Source: Sipunculus nudus
Lineage: Eukaryota > Annelida > Sipuncula > Golfingiida > Sipunculidae
Reading direction: 5' to 3'
NCBI GenBank assembly: GCA_026874595.1
Contig: CM049311.1
Span: 64,397,953-64,461,952, forward strand
Length of the DNA stretch: 64,000 nucleotides
Both the position numbers and the translations under genes were made by a program. Within the stretch, counting starts at the first letter, position 1, and the number at the start of each line of letters is the position of its first letter. A model generated the notes under the pieces. That model worked only from the letters and a program-made list of their open reading frames with translations, had not been told where the DNA came from and ran no database searches. Below are positions 38,701 to 44,865 of this stretch, in pieces.

Positions 38701-40373
38701 AAAAATACAGGTGGCGCCACCAGTCTGCAGGAAGTGATGTAACATCTCATGATCAATATGTATGCCAAAAATCATGACCATCAGTCAAGTAGTTAATGAG
38801 ATATTGAAGTTTTTGTATGAAATTTTTGACTTTTCTGGGGGGTACTTTGGGGCCACATAGCTCGAAGGATATGTGGGTAACAGAGACCTAATTTCTGGTT
38901 TCCAAGGAGATTTTTTATGGACCTCTCAGAATCCCAAGTTACAAGGTTCTAGGTCCAGCGGTTACGATTTGTGCCTGGTTAACGGACGGACAGACGGCAC
39001 GACAGACAGACGGACAGACGGACTACGGACAAAGAGTGATCGCTATAGCTCAGATGACTTTCAGTCAGCTGAGCTAAAAATGTAAAACTCACTACCTTCA
39101 AAGAAAATGCAACCTATCCATAACTATCAACTCTCTTATCATGTAGTTGATTCACAAAGGACTTTACTTAAATGTAAATACATTCAATTGGACAGCATGA
39201 TTTTTTAATGCTTAACTACAGTTGGTTATGACATCGGGCACATAATTAAATGTAGGATATTTTTAGACAAATGATCAACATATATCTTAGAATAAAAGTT
39301 AATATTATTTTTCAAACTAAAGTAATTCTAAGGAGTAGTCAGGATCTGAAAAGAATACTTTCAATTTTCATTTATTTAAATTTGCAGGATAAATTGGTTT
39401 GACATGCTGAGAGTAAAGAACATACCCTAGCATATTCCATCTCCATAAGAGACCGCTGATCTTGGGTTGAATGTCCATGCTGAACTTGCATTCTGGTCTG
39501 CCCCTGAAGCATGCCCCTGGCAGAGACGTCCATGCTTCTAGCACCTGTCTGGTGTAATGGCTGATGACGAGGAATCTCTTCATCAGATGTGCATGGTGAG
39601 CCCATATACCTCCTTCCTAGTTTCATATGCGCCTTGTTGCTTGGTGTAGAACTTGAAAACGGAGGATCCAGTGCAGGGCCAATTCCTGGAATCTCCTCCG
39701 TAAACCTGCTGGAAAAGCTGCTCATTATACCTTTCTCTTCAGGCCTGGATGTATAACTCAAACTCGCAGACTGGTCACTCCGGTTGAGGGCTTGTCCAAA
39801 CATGCTTGAACTTCCACCTCCTCTGTATGCAACATCATCAGTTGGTCGACTTGGGCTGTAGGAATCCCGTCTTGATCTACTGTTACTGGGTTGTCCAAGG
39901 AGGGATGGTTTATTCAGGGCCTGGCTGTCTCTCTCATAAAGTCTCATACCTTGCCTGTCCATATAATCCTGACTAGTAAACGATTCTTTCCTGGAACTGC
40001 CATAGTCCACTAGACCCTGCTGCTCTTCTCTCAGACCTGAGCGATCTTCAAAGCTGCTTCCATATCTGCTGACAGACTGACCCGCTGTTGTCCTGGAAAC
40101 ACCTCTATCACCCAACATGTAACGATCCTGGAGCGATTGGCGGCTACTCTGACTCACATCAAACCCCTGCTGATTAGTTGACCTCTGTCCTACTTTGCTG
40201 TATTGGGAATCCCAGTTGCTGGTCTGTTCCATGGTTCTGCCAGCCATGTTCATATTGATGAGACTTGGTATGCTGGAAGATCTACTGACTGAGCTGGTGC
40301 TGGAGCGCACATTTTCAAATTTGCTGCTGTAGCCCAGACCTGTGTCCAGGACTTGTCCATAGTCCCTGAACAT
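12841..40373 (-). CDS. Eight-exon gene for a 1355-residue matrin/U1-like C2H2 zinc-finger protein
   Basis: Coding exons, in transcript order: 40373-39426, 35342-34928, 34311-34244, 30984-30901, 30087-29867, 29004-28917, 18635-18285 and 14733-12841. Every junction is GT-AG, and phases 0,1,0,0,2,0,0 agree on both sides of each intron, giving 4068 nt including the stop. The protein has an Ser/Arg/Gln-rich N-terminal region (1-454), a Lys-rich helix leading into a zinc finger with C476, C479, H497 and H503, a charged Lys/Glu/Ser segment (506-725), a Gly/Met/Asn-rich repeat region (about 830-1145) and a predicted helical, finally basic C-terminus. I do not recognise the orthologue. Finger type and composition suggest a nuclear nucleic-acid-binding protein, by inference. 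The start is the first ATG in the first exon seen; the frame stays open upstream to the acceptor at 40381, so an earlier exon could add residues. The 10.2-kb and smaller introns are loaded with transposon-derived repeats. Confidence 0.85.
14734..18284 (-). other. Last intron of the zinc-finger gene
   Basis: 3.55 kb between exon 7 and exon 8. AT-rich, only short non-conserved ORFs, no obvious repeat array, RNA gene or transposon terminus seen. Confidence 0.6.
18285..18635 (-). CDS. Zinc-finger gene, coding exon 7 (residues 609-725)
   Basis: 351 nt, phase 0 on both sides, acceptor TGCTTGTAG and donor AAG|GTTGGT. It encodes a short predicted helical module (LALATALLDVLGAADEDTIS followed by SLLNKLKK) and then a Lys/Ser/Glu-rich disordered tail. 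The helical module is the most structured part outside the finger and the C-terminus. Confidence 0.85.
19340..19810. repeat. Degenerate tandem repeat with CCACCAGTCTTGTGTATGA phrases
   Basis: About four diverged units of 120-135 bp, each with a degenerate GGTGGCGCCACC-type core (for example near 19373, 19498, 19621 and 19747) followed by a CTTGTGTATGA-like phrase and a GAAGATGTATGGACATG-like phrase. It sits in the 10.2-kb intron and looks like an old relative of the palindrome-bearing arrays. Confidence 0.55.
20560..21560. repeat. Degenerate palindrome-bearing repeat array in intron
   Basis: Related stretches centred near 20580, 20940, 21085 and 21370 share GTTGATGCAGGTGGCGCC, TTTGCATAAAATTTGGTGAT and AGATAGTATGGGTAAAAAT. 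A perfect GGTGGCGCCACC is at 21085-21096. Spacing is irregular, so the array is old or rearranged. Short minus-strand ORFs here are not conserved between units. Confidence 0.6.
21650..24370. other. Intronic interval, no gene or clear repeat recognised
   Basis: AT-rich intron sequence between the 21-kb palindrome array and the degenerate 34-bp repeats. Only short unsupported ORFs. Confidence 0.5.
24370..24690. repeat. Outlying degenerate copies of the 34-bp minisatellite
   Basis: Phrases such as GAGTCCATAGGTCATGTTGT, GTCTATGGGTATGTTGCTG and GTCTGTTGTTGACCCGAAC match the unit of the array at 26140-28700, spaced irregularly. A run of 16 C at 24827-24842 follows. Confidence 0.6.
26140..28700. 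repeat. 34-bp minisatellite array, about 75 units, intronic
   Basis: The consensus unit joins GAGGAGTCCATGGGTTTGTT and GTTTGACCCAACAT. The left part (26.1-27.1 kb) is more diverged, with TCTATGGGTCTGTTG variants; the right part (27.2-28.6 kb) is more uniform. Higher-order repeats are visible: a block starting with TTGTTTGATCAAACATAG recurs about 403 bp apart (27140 and 27543), and a block with GACCCAACAGGAGGAGT recurs 304 bp apart (27822 and 28126). Since 34 is not a multiple of 3, three units make one 34-residue shadow peptide repeat, which explains the 'GSNNKPMDSSCWVKQQTH' ORFs on the minus strand; these are not genes. Confidence 0.95.
28917..29004 (-). CDS. Zinc-finger gene, coding exon 6 (residues 579-608)
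   Basis: 88 nt between TGTTTCAG and CTCAG|GTCAGG. The first base completes the Lys codon from exon 5. It encodes TPEKPAEKAADAQEKMDTGT and a charged end, continuing the Lys/Glu-rich disordered region. It lies only about 200 bp from the edge of the 34-bp minisatellite in the next intron. Confidence 0.85.
29480..29786 (+). repeat. Short TAGCTCAG-hairpin family fragment
   Basis: A GACAGATGGACAGACAGACA phrase at about 29597 leads to GGACCTCATTGTATGTTGAA and to a terminal hairpin at 29760-29786 with arms AGCTCAGGTGAC and GTCAGCTGAGCT around ATC, followed by AAAAAATT. The hairpin and flanking phrase order match copies at 6.6, 11.3 and 39.0 kb. Confidence 0.65.
29867..30087 (-). CDS. Zinc-finger gene, coding exon 5 (residues 506-578)
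   Basis: The acceptor TTGACAG is followed by GCTCTAGAGGCC in phase 0. The donor is GACAA|GTATGT, leaving two bases. It encodes ALEALKKPKENK directly after the finger, then a Lys/Glu/Ser-rich charged segment with no domain recognised. Likely disordered. Confidence 0.85.
30901..30984 (-). CDS. Zinc-finger gene, coding exon 4 (residues 478-505, second half of finger)
   Basis: 84 nt, phase 0 on both sides, between a CAACAG acceptor and a GTAGGT donor. It encodes LCKIVFNCGVANAVKNIKAH followed by LNGKKHCA. With C476 from exon 3 this gives C-x2-C-x17-H-x5-H. The H-x5-H ending with NGKKH is typical of matrin/U1-like fingers, but their usual Cys-to-His spacing is about 11-13, so this finger has a longer loop and an extra Cys (C485). 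Confidence 0.85.
31541..33210 (+). mobile_element. Tandem-core terminal-hairpin element, ~181-bp unit, with a nested insertion
   Basis: Starts CTAGATGTGTCGGAATGACA after an A-rich flank. Five units of about 180 bp begin near 31622, 31803, 32640, 32820 and 33001 and share CGGTCAAAAGTAGGTCAACT, GATCTGTAACTGGTCATTAT and ATCTGCAGGCATTGCGAAAA. The element ends with TTTCGGAATGACGGAAGGAC, which repeats its 5' phrase, and a hairpin at 33183-33209 with arms TGCCCC and GGGGCA, then CAAAAAATG. The spacing jump of 837 bp between units 2 and 3 is one unit plus a ~655-bp insertion (31927-32580). Non-coding. Confidence 0.8.
31927..32580 (+). mobile_element. Element nested inside the 181-bp array
   Basis: Inserted in the A-run after CATTGCGA of a 181-bp unit. 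The 5' end is CTAGAATATTAGC. The 3' end is a hairpin at 32551-32579 with arms TAGCCCATCAGC and GCTGAGGGCTA, then AAAA. The core holds two related half-units (AGATATCC.GC.CACAAGG; CACCCATCTT.GAACTTGA; CTGAGA.ATAA.CT) and a GATGGCACCACC degenerate palindrome at 32233. The CGGACAGACAGACAG phrase precedes the hairpin. Because the uninterrupted unit exists in four other copies, both edges can be placed to within a few A residues, and no target duplication beyond A's is seen. Confidence 0.75.
33288..33748. mobile_element. hAT-like MITE with AATACAAATAC-rich interior
   Basis: The left end CAGGGTTGGGGTCAAATAC is the exact inverse of the right end GTATTTGACCCCAACCCTG, a perfect 19-bp terminal inverted repeat. 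Direct flanks are GTATGTTC (33280-33287) and GTATGTTA (33749-33756), a 7-of-8 match to an 8-bp target duplication. CAGGG-type termini and an 8-bp duplication are the hallmarks of the hAT superfamily. The interior has no transposase; both halves are rich in ACAAAT/AATACA repeats. The high terminal and flank identity suggests fairly recent insertion. Confidence 0.85.
34131..34262. repeat. Short tandem duplication spanning the exon 3 donor
   Basis: TTACATCACAGTTGTA occurs at 34166 and again at 34240, with similar upstream DNA (TTCCTT.TAACAG..TA) in both. The right copy contains the end of coding exon 3 and its GTAA donor; the left copy lies in the following intron and preserves the TACAACTGTGAT|GTAA donor context on the minus strand. 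Confidence 0.75.
34244..34311 (-). CDS. Zinc-finger gene, coding exon 3 (residues 455-477, first half of finger)
   Basis: 68 nt between CTCTCACAG and GTAAGATTG. The incoming base from exon 2 completes a Glu codon. It encodes a Glu/Lys helix (AEELKKLDSKYIKKK) and GIYNCD, the first zinc-ligand cysteine (C476). Only one of the three frames is free of stops, and it is the one that matches the neighbours. The exon end and donor have a 74-bp-offset duplicate in the following intron. Confidence 0.85.
34928..35342 (-). CDS. Zinc-finger gene, coding exon 2 (residues 317-454)
   Basis: The acceptor TTTTTTCAG is followed by TTTGCCAGTAGC, in phase 0 with exon 1. The donor is CACAG|GTAATG at 34927, leaving one base for the next codon. 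It begins with a predicted helix (FASSIPNEQAVQQDRRVASL) and continues into an Arg/Gly/Ser/Gln-rich stretch with many RG, RD and RS pairs, typical of RNA-associated low-complexity regions. Reading on past the donor gives a stop within seven codons. Confidence 0.85.
35387..35414 (+). repeat. 5' terminal module (palindrome plus GCTCAGCTGAC)
   Basis: GACCCATGGGTC, five bases, then GCTCAGCTGAC. Its complementary arm GTCAGCTGAGCTA is found at 39064-39076, so 35387-39076 may be one composite element into which copy R2 inserted, although the interior cannot prove this. Confidence 0.5.
35565..37004 (+). mobile_element. Tandem-core terminal-hairpin element, copy R2
   Basis: Starts (A)TAGAATACAGGTA, then GTATCTGCCAAAATC at 35597. 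The core is about four units of 273-280 bp, with perfect GGTGGCGCCACC at 35980, 36128, 36253, 36402, 36533 and 36682. The unit at about 36004-36264 is nearly identical to the next one, pointing to recent amplification. The 3' end has GCCGCCGCGGCGG and a hairpin at 36975-37004: arms GTATCC/GGATAC and CAAAAC/GTTTTG around TTC with asymmetric single and double bases between the two stems. Non-coding. Confidence 0.85.
37010..39083 (+). repeat. Six-unit ~337-bp tandem array ending in TAGCTCAG hairpin
   Basis: Units start with a GGTGGCGCCACCAGTCTGCA-type phrase at 37014, 37354, 37701, 38037, 38373 and 38710, the last three being perfect palindromes. Shared phrases include GATATGGGTAACAGAGACCT and GAAGATTCTAGGTCCAGT. 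A run of 14 G is at 37481. The tail is a (GACA/GACG)n-rich stretch, then GGACAAAGAGTGATCGC and a hairpin at 39046-39076 with arms TAGCTCAGATGAC and GTCAGCTGAGCTA around TTTCA, then AAAAATG. It abuts copy R2 directly. ORFs of 60-90 residues recur with the unit and are not genes. Confidence 0.85.
39426..40373 (-). CDS. Zinc-finger gene, coding exon 1 (residues 1-316)
   Basis: The acceptor (TTTATTTCAG) ends at 40382, so the exon begins at 40381; the ATG is at 40373-40371 and starts MFRDYGQVLD. The donor is GTATG at 39425. The segment is rich in Ser, Arg, Gln and Tyr, without a known domain, and probably disordered. A Pro-rich 'GIGPALDPPF' patch and a Met/Gln/Arg-rich end precede the junction. 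Eight residues further upstream are open in frame but have no start support. Confidence 0.85.
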
Positions 40374-40381
40374 GATGAATC

Positions 40382-42451
40382 CTGAAATAAAGTAAATGAA
40401 ACCATACAGGACAAAGCAATATTTCAAATGCTGCCCTTTTAACAGTTCACAAAATTTATAGTTTTAATAAAGAGTTCAAATTCAATGTACAAAGTTTTAT
40501 TGATATATTATCAAAAATAAAATCAAACACAAAAAAGTCTGTCTTCAATTGCAGCACATATTTTACAGGAAATTCTATGTAGTCAATGTCGACATTCTTA
40601 GACAAAAAAAGAGTTTCTTGTACAGCCTAAAAGGTGCAGAAGTTGATATGTTTGTTATTACTTTAGCTTAAAAATATGAAGGCTTCTGACTCTCCAGCCC
40701 TTCCTCGTGCCTGACATTGTAATGAGGTTGATGAGCTTGACACCCACGATGGAAGAATACTGAGATATTCCCCCTGTACATATATTCAACAGACAGTTAT
40801 CTGCTATTAAATGGCAAGTTGTTTTTCATACTTTGGCTAAGCACACGGTAATTTGGGAAAAAAGGGTATGTTATCATCTCCTAATAATCACTGAATAAAA
40901 TCAAATCAAACCAGGGAAAGCAGTTGTCACATGTTTAAAATTCCAGTACAAAACAATCCCACACTTTCGGTGGTCTGATTACAAATCTGTGCTCAGTGCA
41001 CAGGCTGGTGTAACCTTGCCATACCAAGCATCGTTTTCAAGAAACAATGTCTTGGATGACTGCAGACATGTGAATTTTTAATGTTGCTTGAATTTGCTTC
41101 ATGTATTTTTAAGCTGAAATTTATATGTAAAGAATATTTGGCATGAGTATAGAATCTGGCCTACTTTACAATCTCGTCAAGACAAGTCCAAACTGGCCGA
41201 AACCATATTAAAATGTTACATTAGCCATTGACTCTATTCAGAAACTAAATCTGAAGTATATTCACATTTTCTCTGTAATATCTGGACCTATATACTAGCT
41301 ACATCTAGTCATCTCAATTTTAACAAACTTACTTCAAGTGCTGTGTATGTCTTGCTGTCTTGTGTCCCCTTGTATTCTGCACAAACCATGCTGACGTCAT
41401 ACACAATGCCCTCATTTAATTTATTTATTTTGTGTTGCAGTACACATTCTTATTATAATTTGTATTTTGCTTTACATTCCTATTTTTGACCAACCCCAGT
41501 GGTGGGGGGGGGGGGGGGGGCTGGGGGGGAACGGGTATTTTTGGGGCAGTAGCCCCCAAAACCGATACATGTTAATTCACACATGAGAATCCATCCCTGC
41601 AGTGCAGTGACCTCTAGTGGACATTTTGTAATTATTCTGTCACAACTGTTTGAATAGAGTCAAATATCCACTTGTCTGCAACTTGCCTTCATGGCAAAGT
41701 TGGATACTCAGACGGCTTTTGAGCGTGCAGTCAGTGGTTGAATCCAGTTCTGCCATCACATCTTTGCATGTTGTTCTCAATGTACTAATAATTCCTGTAT
41801 TTATCTCACATGTGTATTCAAGATTGCAAACTTCACACACAAATGAGGTCACAGAATAAGTATCGCAGAATAAGCAGTCAATCTGAGAAACTTTAATTCT
41901 TTCATCCTTCTCTAATGACGACTGGATTCTAATTTATGTGAATTAGTCTAATTATAAGGCTCTGAAAATTCTTATTATTCTTAATATATTATAGCAAAAA
42001 AAAAAAAACATGCAGACAAATGCCCTGGACTGACAGATAGTTATGCACTGGTTTCATGTCTGATCAAGAACTTGTTGCTGAAACCACACCTGTGATACTT
42101 GTTGATGTATTGTAAAATTTTTATTAATACTAATATGTGTATACTCCATTCCACCACCCCTGTTCAGTGTTCAATGATATAATTTTGAAACAATGCACTA
42201 AAGGTTACCTTTATTTACCCTTGAAGCAAATCAGATAAATGTTGTGATAACCTGACAGCAAAATAATAGTCTTCTGTGTTTTGATTCCATATGATTAATT
42301 CAGAAAGAAATATGACTGAACGGATGTATGGTCTTGCGACATATCAGTGATTACCTGTGAAACACCAGTGATTAGGGTACAGGTGACAAAAAGAAATGAA
42401 ACAACCTTTTAAATTCAAATATAAAACAGGAAACTGGTGTCAGTTGATAAA
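40382..42451. other. Upstream interval of the zinc-finger gene, nothing recognised
   Basis: 5' intron or flank of the zinc-finger gene. It contains a 17-G run at 41504-41520 followed by further G clusters, and an 11-12 A run near 41997. No conserved ORF or element terminus seen. Confidence 0.5.
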
Positions 42452-43829
42452 CTAGAATACGGGTAGTCGACAAGCAACTACCTGTATCCGCCGAACTCAG
42501 AGTGGGACAGGTGAAGTGAGGCATGGATTGAGTAATAAGGGGAGACAGAGTTAGGCATGGATGTCTGCAGCCGAAATGTGTATGTAATTTGTGCCACCGA
42601 CAAAAGTCAAACCACTGCCGGGATATGAGTAATTTTATCCAATGGCAGACAAACAGACAGACTTTGTGCAAAAATGGTTGCTGGTAGTGCCACCAGTTTT
42701 GCATATGATAAAGAGCTATGTGAGATCTATTCACATGCAAAATTTTGGCCCAATAGGCCAGACTATTCCCCGGATATGAGCTTGGATGTTTGCAGCGTAA
42801 ATGTGAATGTAGGTGGCGCCACCTGTCATAAAATCAAGAAAGCTATCCAAGATGTATAAACCTGCAATATTTTAGGCAGATAAGTCAAACCACTGCCGAG
42901 ATGAGTGATTTTATCCCATGGCAGACAAACAGACAGACACTGTGCAAAATTGGTTGCAGGTGGCGCCACCACTTTTGCTTATGAAAAAGAGCTATGTGAG
43001 ATCTTTACACATGCAAAATTTTGGCCCAATCGGTCAAACGATTCCTTAGATATAAGCCTGGATGTCTGCAGCGTAACATAAATGTTGGTGGTGCCACCTG
43101 TCATACAATCGAGAAAGCAGTCCAGGGTGTATAAACCTGCAAAATTTTAGGCAGATAAGTAAAACCAGTGCAGAGATTAGTTATTTTATCACACGGCAGA
43201 AAAACAGGTGGACGCTGTGCAAAAATGGATGCAGTTGGCACCACCAGTTTTGTGTATGATAAAGAGCTATGTGAGATCTATACACGTGCAAAATTTTGGC
43301 CCAATCGGTCAAACGGTTCCCTAGATATGAGCTTGGATTTCTGCAGCTGAACGTGAATGTAGGTGCCGCCAACTGTCATAAAATCAAGAAAGCTGTCCAG
43401 GATGTATACACATGCAAAATTTCAGGTGGATAAGTCCGACCAATGCAGAGATATGAGTGATTTTATCCCAAGGCAGATGAACAGATGGATGCTGTGCAAA
43501 AATGGTTGCAGGTGGCACCACCTTTTTTTATGTGTGTTAAAAGCTATCCAAGGGCTACATTTATGCAATTTTTTTTCCGGATCGGTCAAATGGTTCCCGA
43601 GATATGTGGGTTAATGTGTCAAAACAGACACACAGATGGACGCACTGGAGAGGAAAGGTCAGAGGTCAAAACAAAATCGGGACGCAGCAGTTCACATGTG
43701 ACCTGAACATATCCTGGGTTTCGTAAAATTCCGCCCAGCGGTCACGGAGGAGTTCTCCGTACACCTACGCTGTGGCGGCGGTGGTGGGCTGAAAACTTGG
43801 TATCCGCAAAACTCTGTTTTGGTGGATAC
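42452..43829 (+). mobile_element. Tandem-core terminal-hairpin element, copy R3
   Basis: Starts CTAGAATACGGGTAGTCGAC after AAA; GTATCCGCCGAAC follows at 42484, the same 31-bp spacing as in R2. The core units carry palindromes at 42812-42823 and 42959-42970 (perfect) and several one-mismatch versions to 43515. The 3' end has GTGGCGGCGGTGG and a hairpin at 43800-43829 with arms GTATCC/GGATAC and CAAAAC/GTTTTG around TCT, followed by AATTAT. Overall similarity to R1 and R2 is clear along the whole length. Confidence 0.85.
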
Positions 43830-43936
43830 AATTATCATCTACTAAGTCAATGCAGTGTTGTGCCAATATTTTGTAAAATAAAAGAAAACAGGTGTTGTGT
43901 ACACCTGACATGTGCTTATATTGATTGTTACTTGTG

Positions 43937-43950
43937 CCACTAGGGGGCAG
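43937..43950 (+). promoter_or_regulatory. CTCF-type core motif
   Basis: CCACTAGGGGGCAG followed by CA is a full match to the core of the vertebrate CTCF consensus. CTCF is present across Bilateria, so a site in a mollusc is possible. It lies about 110 bp after the end of copy R3 and upstream of the zinc-finger gene. A 14-bp match alone does not show binding. Confidence 0.4.
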
Positions 43951-44865
43951 CATCCTAGCTAACAAAAAGCGGCTGCCTAAGGGCCTCTGAACCAACTGCA
44001 ACATGAAAGACAAATAGTAAAACCTGGAAAAGTTTGGAAAATTTGACCATAGCAAATTTAACGCTTGGAAAAACAATATATCACTTACTGGTGTATGATA
44101 CAGCTATTCTGATTGGCAAAACAAAGTCAATTCCTTACAACAGCTGATTCTGCACACATATGAATAGACTTAACCATTCAAATCAGTTCACGAAGACTGA
44201 TGGTCATTGCGATTTAACAGTGGTAGCCATATTGGATGGTACGCTTCTCGAAAAAAACTTTCCCCCTTCGTTTACCCCCGGGTTTTACTATGTAAAAATA
44301 CAAAACATTCATTTATCTTTGCAATGAAATTATGATACAATATTGCATAAATAAATTCCATTGTTAAATATTTATGTCATTTTATGACTGTCACTACAGG
44401 TCTGGACCCCCCCACCACGCATGTTAAAGTTCCGGCACTTCCTACAAGCATGCACACACTGACACTGCCTGACACATCTATGGGAGCTTTTCTCTAGCAC
44501 CGACTGACGGACCTACCAGAACATTATCTGTTTAGTGATAAATATAAATTTTATTTAATTTTAATGGTAGCACTTTATGTAGAATTTTCTAGGAGAATAT
44601 GCAAAGGGCTGGAGATTTGCAAAATTACCAAAGAATTTCATACCCCCCTGTTGTTGGAAGGATGGCCTGAATATAATATGCTTTTTTTTAATATATTTAT
44701 TTTTGTATGGAGGCCTTTAACTTAGAAATGGCAAAGTAATCCATAATTTGCAGAGAGTATTACTCATATGTGTGTATGTACTAAGAGCTCTTCACTTAAT
44801 TGCACAAGTTAATTTGAACTGAAAATAGTCCAGACCTTCAGCTCTGGGGCAATGTTTCCGGACAT

